A stretch of 64,000 nucleotides of DNA from Bradyrhizobium sp. Arg816 (GTDB lineage: Bacteria; Pseudomonadota; Alphaproteobacteria; Rhizobiales; Xanthobacteraceae): positions 1 to 64,000 of the forward strand of contig NZ_JAPRAQ010000018.1 in NCBI RefSeq assembly GCF_029989365.1, read 5' to 3'. The notes beneath the pieces were generated by a model. It did no database searches and was not told the origin of the DNA. It saw only the letters and a program-made list of their open reading frames with translations. A program made the translations under genes and the position numbers. Position 1 is the first letter of the stretch. Each line of letters begins with the position of its first letter. Positions 45,145 to 53,873 of the stretch are shown here, piece after piece.

Positions 45145-46365
45145 ATGCATTCTCAAGGCAAGATCGTCGTCGCGAGCCAGCATTACCCGCCTGATCCGAG
45201 CACGACCGCGGCGATCATGGCCGAGATCGCCTGCCGCGTCGCCGTCGACCACGAGGTCATCGTGCTGTCGGGCTCGCCCGGCGAATTGCCGGCCTCGCAA
45301 ACCGGCCCGGGCAAGCCGCGCGTGATTGCCATCAAGAACCGGATGGCGGGAAAGACCGCGCTGGTGCGGCGTGGATGGTCCGAGCTGCTGTTTGCGGCGC
45401 GCACGTTCTTCGCGCTGATCCGGGAGCTTAGGGCAGGTGACGTCGTGCTCACTGTCACCGCGCCGTTCATGCTGCCATATGCGGTCGCGGCGGCAGCAAG
45501 GCTGAGGGGGGCGCGCTCGGCGCTGATCATGCACGACCTCTTCCCCGATGTTCTCGTGATGGCAGAAATCCTGAAGCCCGGCTCGTTCGTGACGCTGACG
45601 ATGCGCGCGGCCAACAGCCTGATGTTCCGCGCGCTCAATGCCGTCATCACCATCGGCCGCGATGCGGAGCCGCCGCTCTTGAGCTATTCCGGCATGAGGC
45701 GGAACAAGATCCGCTTTATCCCGAACTGGGCGACGCTCGTACCCGCGGCACGTCCCCTGGCGCCGGACAATCCGTTCCGTAAAGCGCTGTCCGCGCGATT
45801 CATTGTCGGCCTGTCGGGCAATCTCGGCTTCACCCATGATCCGGAGATCGTGTTCGAGGCGGCACGCCTTTTGAAAAACGAACCGGACATCCACTTCCTG
45901 CTATCCGGCTGGGGCATCGGCTTCGAGCGGCTGAAGCAGTTGCAGGCTGAAGCGAACTTGCCGAATGTGTCCTTCGTGGCGCGGGTCGCGGATGCCGAGC
46001 TCGAGGCGTTCCTGGCGGCTGCCAATCTCTGGATCATTCCGTACCGGAAGGACGTGGCGGGGGTGTCGGTGCCGAGCCGCTTCTACAATCTGCTGGCAGT
46101 CGGCCGTCCCGTGGCGCTGGTCTCCGAGCCGGAGGCCGAGGCTGCGTTGACGGTGGTGGAGAACGGGCTCGGCTGGGTCGTGACGCCGGGCCGCACTGAT
46201 CAGCTCGCCGACGCAATCCGCGCGGCATCTCGTTGCGACGCCGCCGCTATGGCCGAACGCGCAGTGAAGGCGGCAGCGAAATTCGACCGGACAACGGCGA
46301 TGAACGCCTATGCCGGGCTGATCGACGAATTGTTGCGCAACCCCGATCTGGCGGAGCAACGATGA
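45145..46365 (+). CDS. Glycosyltransferase (WcaI-like, GT-B fold)
   Basis: This 406-residue GT4-type transferase resembles WcaI of colanic acid synthesis. It opens KIVVASQHYPPDPSTTAAIMAEI, has SALIMHDLFPDVLVMAEIL, then an NWATLVPAARPLAP-type hinge and a donor domain ending GVSVPSRFYNLLAVGRPVAL. It should add one sugar to an undecaprenyl-linked intermediate on the cytoplasmic face. The start at 45145 is 2 bases after the CapD-like stop. Its own stop overlaps the ATG of a decayed epimerase gene. Confidence 0.85.
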   Translation: MHSQGKIVVASQHYPPDPSTTAAIMAEIACRVAVDHEVIVLSGSPGELPASQTGPGKPRVIAIKNRMAGKTALVRRGWSELLFAARTFFALIRELRAGDVVLTVTAPFMLPYAVAAAARLRGARSALIMHDLFPDVLVMAEILKPGSFVTLTMRAANSLMFRALNAVITIGRDAEPPLLSYSGMRRNKIRFIPNWATLVPAARPLAPDNPFRKALSARFIVGLSGNLGFTHDPEIVFEAARLLKNEPDIHFLLSGWGIGFERLKQLQAEANLPNVSFVARVADAELEAFLAAANLWIIPYRKDVAGVSVPSRFYNLLAVGRPVALVSEPEAEAALTVVENGLGWVVTPGRTDQLADAIRAASRCDAAAMAERAVKAAAKFDRTTAMNAYAGLIDELLRNPDLAEQR

Positions 46366-46585
46366 GCGAGCGAAAACCGGTCGTGCTGGTGACAGGGGCG
46401 AGCGGCTTCGTCGGCCGTCATGTCGCGCCTGAGCTAGCGCGCGAGGGATGGTCGGTCCGCCCCGCGGTGCGCAGCCCGGAGGGATCGACGACGAGGTCGT
46501 GATCGAATCGATCGGCCCCGATACCGATTGGGAGGCGGCGCTCGAAGGCGTCGACGCCGTGGTCCATCTCGCCGCGCGCGGCTGA
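46362..46585 (+). pseudogene. NAD-dependent epimerase, frameshifted and truncated remnant
   Basis: The ATG overlaps the previous stop (ATGA) and yields MSERKPVVLVTGASGFVGRH, a clean SDR-epimerase N-terminus, then AVRSPEG. The frame then ends at 46502. Shifting one frame at about 46480-46484 continues the family as IDDEVVIESIGPDTDWEAAL and VVHLAARG, then a stop at 46583-46585. So there is a single-base loss plus loss of roughly 250 downstream codons. The next gene ends on the opposite strand 10 bases further on, so the remainder was deleted or replaced. Confidence 0.8.
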
Positions 46586-46595
46586 CGCTGTCGGC

Positions 46596-47624
46596 TCAGA
46601 ACGCCTGAGGGCGGGAGAAGCGGCGCAGCACGAATCCGATCGCGATCGCGCCCGCGACAAACGCGAGCCATGTGACCCAGGTCGAGCTTGCGCTGACGGT
46701 GATGATGGCAAGCACAGCCAGCAATAGATTGAGCGCGAACACATCGCCGATCACGCGGCGGACCGTGAAGCCGTTGTCGGTCGCACGCTGGTAGAAGTGC
46801 GAGCGGTGTGCCGACCAAAATTGTTCGCGCCGCGCGATGCGCCGAAACAACGTGACGGTGGAATCCACGAGGTAATAGGCCGGCAGCAGCAGTGCCGCGG
46901 CGGGCTGCCCTTGCCAGGCGAGCTCCAGCAGGCACCAGCCGAGCAAGAGTCCGATCGGCAGGCTGCCGACGTCGCCCAAAAACACTTTTGCGACCGGACG
47001 GTTGAACGGCGCAAAGCCGAGCACGGCGCCGCACAGCGCCGTGGCGATCAGCGCGGCGGATGGAGAGAGGTCACCCCACCATCCGAGCAACCCGAGCGTG
47101 GCCGTTACAGGGACCACCTCCGCCACCGTCATGAGGTCGAGCCCGTCCATGAAATTGACGAGGTTCACGAACCAGACGCCGCCGATGAGAATGAGGGTGC
47201 GTTCAACCGCAAGCGGCAGAGCCGGAACGATCCGCAGCGCCTCCGGTGTCGCGAAGACGACGGCGGCCACAGCGCCCGCCTGCAACAGGAGCCGGAGCAC
47301 GACCGGCAGAGGCCTGACGTCGTCGACGAGCCCAACCAGCGCGATCAGCAGGGCGGAGCCGATCAGAGGCAGCGGAATCGCGCCATGGATCCAGGCCGCC
47401 CAGGGCGCAGCGACCAGCAGGGTCGCCGCGATAACCGCGATACCCGCGCCCTGTGGCGTCGGAATGCGATGCGAGGACCGAGCGTTTGGACGCGCCAGCG
47501 CATAACGTTGCAGCAGCGGCATGCTCCACCGGGTGATGCACGCCGAAATCGGTGCAGCCAGCACGGCCGGCGCAAGCGCGAACAGCACCAGCCCGGCTGC
47601 AACGCCCGGACTCGAGGCGTACAT
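46596..47624 (-). CDS. Polyprenyl-phosphate sugar-1-phosphate transferase (WecA/WbpL family, glycosyltransferase family 4 in the MraY sense)
   Basis: This 342-residue membrane protein has about ten helices and the superfamily motifs: GLVDDVRPLP, VNFMDGLDLM (metal-binding Asp), KVFLGDVGSLPIG and the cytoplasmic HRSHFYQRA (HHH-like). It starts a repeat unit by loading a HexNAc-1-phosphate onto undecaprenyl phosphate. The start at 47624 lies only 2 bases after the preceding minus-strand gene, so they form an operon. It faces the decayed epimerase across a short gap. Confidence 0.88.
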   Translation of the reverse strand: MYASSPGVAAGLVLFALAPAVLAAPISACITRWSMPLLQRYALARPNARSSHRIPTPQGAGIAVIAATLLVAAPWAAWIHGAIPLPLIGSALLIALVGLVDDVRPLPVVLRLLLQAGAVAAVVFATPEALRIVPALPLAVERTLILIGGVWFVNLVNFMDGLDLMTVAEVVPVTATLGLLGWWGDLSPSAALIATALCGAVLGFAPFNRPVAKVFLGDVGSLPIGLLLGWCLLELAWQGQPAAALLLPAYYLVDSTVTLFRRIARREQFWSAHRSHFYQRATDNGFTVRRVIGDVFALNLLLAVLAIITVSASSTWVTWLAFVAGAIAIGFVLRRFSRPQAF

Positions 47625-47626
47625 CG

Positions 47627-48625
47627 TCACTCCGGCACTCCGAGCGGCGCCGACCCTTTCGCGGCCTTCTCCGCGCTGAGGATCCAGACCAGGCCGCCGA
47701 TCGCGCCGACGATGAAGAGCACGGCGCCGAACAGCAGCGAGACGTTGACGCCTTCGTTGGCGGAAAGCCCGGCGAAACCGAAGGCCAGGCCCATCGTCGC
47801 CTCGCGCACGCCCCAGCCGGCGATCGAGATCGGCATCAGGGTGATCAGCATGATCGGCGGAATGAGGAGGAATGTCTGGCCGAAGCTGACGGGTGCGGCG
47901 ATCGACTGCACCACGCACCACGCAATGACGACGGCGAGCACGTGAACGAGAAGCGACAGAATTGCGACGATCGGTCCGCGCTTGGCGTTGAAGATCACGC
48001 GGTTGGCAATCACGGCGCAGGCGTGGATGTGATGGGTGGCCCACCAGGTCTTCAGCCACGACCATTTCAGCGCGCCGAAGATCAGGAAACCGACGCCGCC
48101 TGCGAGCGCGGCGAAGTCGACGAGCAGCAGCGCCGAGCGTCCGTGCGGATCGGTGATGAGCTCGTAGCTCCAGGGCAGGCTCGCGACGACGACGATCGCC
48201 AGCGCGACGAGGCCAATCGCGCGGTCGACGAAGATCGAGTAGGTGGCCGCACGCCATCCGGCGCCGGCGCGCGCGACCAGCCATAGCCGGACCGCATCGC
48301 CGCCGATCGCGGAGGGCAGCGTCTGGTTGAAGAACGCGCCGATGACGTTGTAGCGCATGGCGCGGCCGAGCTCGAGCGGCGCGCCGCATTCGGCGCTGAT
48401 CTCGCGCCAGCGGACCACGCCGACGAAGATTTGCAGGAACGTGACCGCGATCGCCATGGCGATCCAGAGCAGGCTGGTCGCGGTCAGGCGCGAGAACAGT
48501 TCGGACAGATCGACCTTGCGCAGCGCCAGGTAGAGCAGCGCTCCGGAAATCAGGATTTTGGCCGTCGACAGCAGGATTCGGCGCATCTCGCCCGCATGAA
48601 CAGGGTTTGCGAAGATTTGAGGCAA
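47627..48625 (-). CDS. YbhN/lysylphosphatidylglycerol synthase-type integral membrane protein
   Basis: This 332-residue protein with about eight hydrophobic helices belongs to the LPG_synthase_TM (UPF0104/YbhN) family. It has LLYLALRKVDLSELFSRL, GAFFNQTLPSAIGGDAVRLW and a later MPISIAGWGVREATMGLAFG. Family members act as lipid flippases or accompany polysaccharide assembly; the role here is unproven. A start at residue 14 (48586) is possible. The downstream WecA-like gene begins 2 bases later, suggesting co-expression with the first step of lipid-linked glycan synthesis. Confidence 0.85.
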   Translation of the reverse strand: MPQIFANPVHAGEMRRILLSTAKILISGALLYLALRKVDLSELFSRLTATSLLWIAMAIAVTFLQIFVGVVRWREISAECGAPLELGRAMRYNVIGAFFNQTLPSAIGGDAVRLWLVARAGAGWRAATYSIFVDRAIGLVALAIVVVASLPWSYELITDPHGRSALLLVDFAALAGGVGFLIFGALKWSWLKTWWATHHIHACAVIANRVIFNAKRGPIVAILSLLVHVLAVVIAWCVVQSIAAPVSFGQTFLLIPPIMLITLMPISIAGWGVREATMGLAFGFAGLSANEGVNVSLLFGAVLFIVGAIGGLVWILSAEKAAKGSAPLGVPE

Positions 48626-48807
48626 CCCGACGCGAGGCGTCGAATTCGGCCGCTTTGGTATGGTCTTGGCGCCGATCTTGCAATAGCGCTTATCTGGAGC
48701 GGTGACGAATAGCGGCGAGGCTATTGCGACGGCCTCGATACCGCGGCTAAACAGGCGCCGCGGGGCCGGCTTGGGGATCGCGTGGCAACAGATCGCTTGG
48801 GAACAGG

Positions 48808-49797
48808 ATGACGGATCAGGCGATTTTGGTCACGGGAGCCGCCGGGTTCATCGGCTTTCACGTCGCCCGGCAGCTTCTGGCTGAGGGCCGGCCCGTGATC
48901 GGGCTCGACAATCTCAACAGCTATTACGATCCGGCGCTGAAACAGGCGCGCCTGGCGCTGCTTCGGAACGATTCCCGCTTCGCCTTCGTCGAGGCCGATC
49001 TTGCCGACCGCGAGACCATCGCGGCGCTGTTTGCGCGACATCGATTTGACAAAGTCGTGCATCTCGCGGCCCAGGCAGGCGTGCGCTACTCGATCGACCA
49101 TCCGCACACTTACGCCGATTCCAACCTCCAGGGCTTTCTCAACGTGCTGGAGGGCTGCCGCAACAACTCTTGTCGTCATCTCGTCTACGCCTCGTCATCC
49201 TCCGTTTATGGCGCCAACACTAAACTGCCATTTGCCGTGCAGGACCGGACCGACCATCCCGTGAGCTTCTATGCCGCGACCAAGAAGGCGAACGAATTGA
49301 TGGCGCAGTCCTACAGCCATCTCTACCGGCTGCCAGTCACGGGCCTGCGCTTCTTCACCATCTATGGCCCGTGGGGCCGGCCCGATATGGCCCTGTTTCT
49401 GTTCGTGAACGCCATCATGGCGGATCGTCCGATCCGGCTCTTTAACCATGGCAAAATGCGTCGCGACTTCACCTATATTGACGACGTCACCCGTGTAGTA
49501 TCCAAGCTCATCGATCGGGTGCCCGCGGATGACCCGGCTGCCGCAAATGCGCCGTCTAAGGTCTACAATGTCGGCAACCGCCGTCCGGAAGAGCTGATGC
49601 ATGTCGTCGGACTTCTGGAGCAGGAGCTGGGTCGGATGGCAATCAAAGAATTGCTGCCAATGCAGCCGGGAGACGTCTTGGAAACGTTCGCGGATGTCGA
49701 GGATCTGACGCGTGACACCGGCTTTGCACCGTCAACGCCGATCGCGCTCGGGGTTCGTAATTTTGTCACCTGGTATCGGGACTACTTCAAGGTTTGA
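48808..49797 (+). CDS. NAD-dependent epimerase, UDP-glucuronate 4-epimerase-like
   Basis: This 329-residue SDR epimerase has ILVTGAAGFIGFHVARQLL, LAAQAGVRYSIDHPHTYADSN, SSSSVYGAN and the Tyr-Lys pair in SFYAATKKANELMA. The AGVRYSI motif and FTIYGPWGRPDMA are typical of UDP-glucuronate to UDP-galacturonate epimerases such as rhizobial LpsL. Galacturonate donors decorate rhizobial LPS. It is followed after one base by manC, so the two are almost certainly co-transcribed. Substrate is by resemblance. Confidence 0.9.
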   Translation: MTDQAILVTGAAGFIGFHVARQLLAEGRPVIGLDNLNSYYDPALKQARLALLRNDSRFAFVEADLADRETIAALFARHRFDKVVHLAAQAGVRYSIDHPHTYADSNLQGFLNVLEGCRNNSCRHLVYASSSSVYGANTKLPFAVQDRTDHPVSFYAATKKANELMAQSYSHLYRLPVTGLRFFTIYGPWGRPDMALFLFVNAIMADRPIRLFNHGKMRRDFTYIDDVTRVVSKLIDRVPADDPAAANAPSKVYNVGNRRPEELMHVVGLLEQELGRMAIKELLPMQPGDVLETFADVEDLTRDTGFAPSTPIALGVRNFVTWYRDYFKV

Positions 49798-49798
49798 A

Positions 49799-51217
49799 AT
49801 GACGATGGACAAACGCATTATCCCCCTGATCATGTGCGGCGGTGCCGGCACGCGGCTTTGGCCGGCTTCGCGCGAGGTGCGCCCAAAGCAGTTCCTGCCG
49901 CTGTTCGGCACGCGCTCGACCTTCCAGGACACGCTGCTGCGCGTCTCCGACGCTTCGCTGTTCGATCGTCCGATCGTCATCACCAATGCCTCCTATCGCT
50001 TCATGGTGCTGGAGCAGCTCGCCGAGATCGGCATCGAGGCCGACGTGATCCTCGAGCCGATGCGGCGCGATTCCGGCCCCGCGATCGCCGCGGGTGCGGT
50101 GTTCGCGCAGAACCGCGCCAGTGACGCGATCGTGCTCGCGCTCGCCGCCGATCACGTGGTGCAGGACAATGCGGCCTTCGTCGCTGCGTGCCGCGAGGGC
50201 CTCATCGCCGCGAGTGCCGGGCGCATCGTCACCTTCGGCGTCAAGCCGGAGCGGCCGGCGACCGAATACGGCTATATCAGCCCGGGCGAGGTGATCACCG
50301 GTGAGGTGCACGCCGTCGCGCGCTTCGTCGAAAAGCCTGATGCCGTGAAGGCGGCCGACTACGTCAGCTCGGGCTATCTCTGGAACAGCGGCAACTTCAT
50401 GTTTCCGGCCACTGTCCTGCTCGACGAATACCGCAAGGTGGATGCGGCGAGCGTCGAGGCGGTGTCCAATGCAGTGAGCAATGCCGGCCGCGATCTCGGC
50501 TTCGTGACGCTGGAGCCCGAGGCGTTCGGCGCGGCGAAGGCGATCTCGATCGACTACGCGGTGATGGAGAAGACCTCGCGCGCAGCGGTCGTGCCGGTGT
50601 CCTGCGGCTGGTCCGACGTCGGCTCCTGGCGTGCCGTGTGGGAATTGTCCGACAAGGACACGCAAGGCAACTCGGCGCACGGCACCGCCGTGTTCGAGGA
50701 TTCGCGCAACTGCAACGTCACGAGCGATCATGCGCTGGTCGCGCTTGAAGGCGTCGACGATCTCGTCGTGGTCGCCACCGCGGATGCGGTGCTGGTCTCG
50801 CGCCAGAAGGATGCCAACGGCCTGAAGCGCCTCGTGACGAAGCTGAAGGTGGTCGCACCGAAGGTCACCGAGGAGCATCTCAAGGTGCACCGGCCCTGGG
50901 GCAGCTACCAGTCCGTCGACAATGGCGAGCGCCATCAGGTCAAGCGCATCGTGGTCAAGCCGGGCGGCCGGCTGTCGCTCCAGAAGCACCATCATCGTGC
51001 CGAGCACTGGATCGTCGTCCGCGGCGCCGCCCGGGTGACCGTCAACGAAACCGTCAAGACCGTGCACGAGAACGAATCCATCTACATCCCGATGGGCGCG
51101 GTGCACCGGATGGAGAACCCCGGCAAGATCGTGCTGGAACTCATCGAGGTCCAGACCGGGAGCTATCTCGGGGAAGACGACATCATCCGGATTGAAGACG
51201 ACTATCAAAGGTCGTAA
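49799..51217 (+). CDS. manC: Mannose-1-phosphate guanylyltransferase / mannose-6-phosphate isomerase
   Basis: The 472-residue product has an N-terminal pyrophosphorylase domain with CGGAGTRLWPASREVRPKQF and FVEKPD, and a C-terminal type II PMI cupin domain with RPWGSYQSVD and LSLQKHHHRAEHWIVV metal ligands. It makes GDP-mannose, the donor for mannosyltransferases such as the LpcC-like enzyme. ATG codons at 49799 and 49805 are both possible; the first follows the epimerase stop by one base. A terminator lies 26 bases downstream. Confidence 0.93.
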   Translation: MTMDKRIIPLIMCGGAGTRLWPASREVRPKQFLPLFGTRSTFQDTLLRVSDASLFDRPIVITNASYRFMVLEQLAEIGIEADVILEPMRRDSGPAIAAGAVFAQNRASDAIVLALAADHVVQDNAAFVAACREGLIAASAGRIVTFGVKPERPATEYGYISPGEVITGEVHAVARFVEKPDAVKAADYVSSGYLWNSGNFMFPATVLLDEYRKVDAASVEAVSNAVSNAGRDLGFVTLEPEAFGAAKAISIDYAVMEKTSRAAVVPVSCGWSDVGSWRAVWELSDKDTQGNSAHGTAVFEDSRNCNVTSDHALVALEGVDDLVVVATADAVLVSRQKDANGLKRLVTKLKVVAPKVTEEHLKVHRPWGSYQSVDNGERHQVKRIVVKPGGRLSLQKHHHRAEHWIVVRGAARVTVNETVKTVHENESIYIPMGAVHRMENPGKIVLELIEVQTGSYLGEDDIIRIEDDYQRS

Positions 51218-51243
51218 CCAGCCAACTCCGAATCACGTGACCC

Positions 51244-51267
51244 GGGCCGACAAGGCGGCCTGTTTTT
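51244..51267 (+). terminator. Terminator after manC
   Basis: GGCCG at 51245-51249 and CGGCC at 51256-51260 form a short stem with a 6-base loop followed by TGTTTTTC. It lies 26 bases past the manC stop. Confidence 0.6.
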
Positions 51268-51400
51268 CGGCTTAAGGCCCGGGGAACGTGTAACTTTTTG
51301 AATCAAATCGTGTCCGGACCGTCAGGTCGGCATTCGCCACAAATGTGGCGCCCGTGCTAGAAGCGGCCCGGGGATTTGCGTTGAATCGGGGTTTGCTCAG

Positions 51401-52405
51401 ATGAGTTCCAAAGGGTTTGCACCGGCAAAGGCCGGCTTGCGCGTGGGCGTCATTGGCGCGGGCGTGATGGGCAGCAACCATGCGCGCGTGCTTAGCGGTC
51501 TTCCAGGCGTCAGCCTCGTCGGTGTGGTCGATCCGTCGCCAGCGCATCTGACGCGCACCACCGAGCTTGCCAGCTGCCAGGGTTTCGAGGCGCTCGAGCA
51601 GCTCCTCGCCGAAGGTGTCGACGCCGTCACCATCGCGGCGCCGACCCATCTGCATCACGAGGTCGCGCTCGCGTGCATCGCCAAGAACATCCACGTGCTG
51701 GTCGAGAAGCCGATCGCCTCCACGGTCGCCGAAGGTCGCGAGATCGTCGCCGCCGCGCAAAAGGCCGGCGTCACGCTGATGATCGGCCATGTCGAGCGCT
51801 TCAATCCGGCGGTCGCCGCCGTCAAGCAGGCGATCGCGGGCGAGGACATTCTCTCCATCGCGATCACCCGCGTCGGTCCTTTCCCGCCGCGCATGTCCAA
51901 TGTCGGCGTGGTCATCGACCTCGCCGTGCACGACATCGATCTGATCCGCTGGTTCACCGAATCCGACATCGTCGAGGTGCAGCCGCAATTGTCGAGCGCG
52001 GTCGCCGAGCGCGAGGACATCGCGCTGTTGCAGTTCCGCACCGCCAACGGCGTGCTCGCGCACATCAACACCAACTGGCTGACGCCGTTCAAGGCGCGCA
52101 GCGTCACGGTCGCGACCCGCGGCAAATACGTGATGGGCGATCTGTTGACGCGCCAGGTCACCGAGTGCTTCGGCTTCAAGCCGGACGGCAGCTATTCGAT
52201 GCGGCATCTGCCGGTCGGCCATGACGAGCCGCTCCGTGCCGAGCTGATTGCATTCCTCAAGGCCGTCCGCGATGGCGAGACGCCCGCGGTCACCGGCGAC
52301 GAGGGCGTCGCCAGCCTCGAGATCGCCACGCAGTGCCTGGAAACGCCGTCGCGGCCTGCGGCCAAGGCACCCGCCCGCTCAGGCCCGCGCCGCGTCGCCG
52401 GCTGA
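51401..52405 (+). CDS. Gfo/Idh/MocA family oxidoreductase
   Basis: This 334-residue dehydrogenase has the NAD(P)-binding GVIGAGVMGSNHARVL and the family's EKPIAST Lys-Pro motif. The C-terminal alpha/beta domain carries the usual His-containing IDLAVHDIDLIRWF. Family members oxidise sugars or sugar nucleotides, for example the UDP-GlcNAcA 3-dehydrogenase WbpB. The next gene, 9 bases downstream, is a DegT aminotransferase, so the pair may convert a C3 hydroxyl to an amino group. No acetyltransferase is adjacent. Confidence 0.9.
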   Translation: MSSKGFAPAKAGLRVGVIGAGVMGSNHARVLSGLPGVSLVGVVDPSPAHLTRTTELASCQGFEALEQLLAEGVDAVTIAAPTHLHHEVALACIAKNIHVLVEKPIASTVAEGREIVAAAQKAGVTLMIGHVERFNPAVAAVKQAIAGEDILSIAITRVGPFPPRMSNVGVVIDLAVHDIDLIRWFTESDIVEVQPQLSSAVAEREDIALLQFRTANGVLAHINTNWLTPFKARSVTVATRGKYVMGDLLTRQVTECFGFKPDGSYSMRHLPVGHDEPLRAELIAFLKAVRDGETPAVTGDEGVASLEIATQCLETPSRPAAKAPARSGPRRVAG

Positions 52406-52414
52406 TCCCTTTCC

Positions 52415-53596
52415 ATGTCGACTTCTCAAACTTCGCAAGGCGCCATGAACCAGCATCTGCGTTCCGAACCCATTCCCTTCATCGACGTCGCCTCGCAGCG
52501 CCGCCGGCTTGGCGCCTCGCTCGATGCCGCCGTCAAGCGCGTCCTCGACCATTGCCAGTTCGTCAACGGCCCTGAAGTCGCCGAGCTCGAGAAGCAGCTT
52601 GCGGCCTATAGCGGCGCCAAGCACGTGATCGGCTGCGCCAGCGGCACCGATGCCATCCTGATGGTCATGATGGCGAAGAATGTCGGCCCCGGCGATGCCG
52701 TGCTGTGCCCGTCCTTCACCTTCATCGCAACCGCATCGCCGGTGGCGCGGACCGGCGCGACGCCTGTTTACGTCGACGTCGATGAAGCCACCTTCAACAT
52801 GAGTCCGGAGTCGCTGAAGCGCGGCATCGCGACCGCCCGCAAGGCCGGCCTGAAGCCGGTCGCGGTGATTCCAGTCGATTTGTTCGGGCAGCCTGCCGAC
52901 CACGACGCAATTGCCGAGATCGCCAGGGCCGTAGGCCTGTTCGTGCTCGATGACGCCGCCCAGGGTTTTGGCGCGAGCTACAAGGGCCGCAAGCTCGGCA
53001 CCTTCGGGCTCGCCACCGCGACCAGCTTCTTCCCGGCCAAACCGCTCGGCTGCTTTGGCGACGGCGGCGCGATCTTCACCGATGACGACGAGCTCGCGGC
53101 GACGCTGCGCAGCATCCGCGTGCACGGGCAGGGCGTCGACAAATACGACAACGTCCGCCTCGGCCTGACCGGCCGGCTCGACACCATGCAGGCCGCGATC
53201 CTGATCGAGAAGCTGAAGATTTTTGACGACGAGATCGCCGCCCGCAACAAGGTCGCGGAGCGCTATGCGCGCGGCCTGTCGAACGTCGTCACCGTGCCGC
53301 GTCTGGCGCCGGGCAACACCTCGGTCTGGGCGCAGTACACCATCCGTCTCCCTGAGGGCACCGACCGCGACGGCTTTGCCGCCGCGCTGAAGGCCCAGGG
53401 CGTGCCGACCGCGATCTATTACGGCAAGTCGATGCACCAGCAGACCGCCTACAAGCAGTATCCGGTCGCCGACGGCGGCCTGCCGGGCTGCGAGAGCCTG
53501 TCGCAGGACGTCATCAGCCTGCCGATGCACGCCTACCTGACCGAAGCCGACCAGGAGCGAATCATCGCCGCCGTCCGCGGCGCGATCGCGGGCTGA
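52415..53596 (+). CDS. DegT/DnrJ/EryC1/StrS family sugar aminotransferase
   Basis: This 393-residue PLP-dependent sugar transaminase has PFIDVASQRRRLGASLDAAV at the N-terminus, GCASGTDAILM, the PLP-binding DDAAQGFGASYKGRKLG and the Schiff-base Lys in FFPAKPLGCFGDGGAIF. It probably aminates a keto-sugar nucleotide supplied by the preceding Gfo/Idh enzyme, as WbpE does with WbpB. A start at 52445 (MNQHLRSEP) is equally plausible. It is the last gene before a run of palindromic repeats. Confidence 0.92.
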   Translation: MSTSQTSQGAMNQHLRSEPIPFIDVASQRRRLGASLDAAVKRVLDHCQFVNGPEVAELEKQLAAYSGAKHVIGCASGTDAILMVMMAKNVGPGDAVLCPSFTFIATASPVARTGATPVYVDVDEATFNMSPESLKRGIATARKAGLKPVAVIPVDLFGQPADHDAIAEIARAVGLFVLDDAAQGFGASYKGRKLGTFGLATATSFFPAKPLGCFGDGGAIFTDDDELAATLRSIRVHGQGVDKYDNVRLGLTGRLDTMQAAILIEKLKIFDDEIAARNKVAERYARGLSNVVTVPRLAPGNTSVWAQYTIRLPEGTDRDGFAAALKAQGVPTAIYYGKSMHQQTAYKQYPVADGGLPGCESLSQDVISLPMHAYLTEADQERIIAAVRGAIAG

Positions 53597-53610
53597 TTTT
53601 CGCCTTTCTT

Positions 53611-53812
53611 CCCCTCTCCCCCTGTGGGAGAGGGTGGCATAGGCGGCCTTCGGCCGCCGTCCCTTAAGAACGCCGATGCTTTGCATCGGCTATGGCGATA
53701 GCGGCGAGACGGGTGAGGGGTATCTCTCCACGCGGAATGCAGAAAGATACCCCTCACCCCAACGAGTTTGCGTCTACCGGCGGTGCTGCCCTCTCCCGCA
53801 AGGGGAGAGGGC
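53611..53812. repeat. Composite intergenic element of five perfect hairpins
   Basis: Five stems follow one another: CCCTCTCCC/GGGAGAGGG (53612-53634), GGCGGCC/GGCCGCC (53642-53658), GCCGATGC/GCATCGGC (53672-53690), a 15-base stem GGGTGAGGGGTATCT/AGATACCCCTCACCC (53711-53759) and GCCCTCTCCC/GGGAGAGGGC (53788-53812). The first and last share the CCCTCTCCC arm, so a larger cruciform is also possible. Elements of this sort are dispersed in Bradyrhizobium genomes. It may act as a terminator between the aminotransferase gene and murJ. Confidence 0.7.
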
Positions 53813-53873
53813 GCAGCAATGCGCATCGCAAGATGCAATCGACCTCTGTTCGATTCATCTCTAAAACAGGCGC

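Noticed and set aside
49787-51208. A 473-codon minus-strand frame opposite manC
   Set aside because: Antisense shadow rich in Asp, His and Arg; manC on the plus strand has both catalytic domains.
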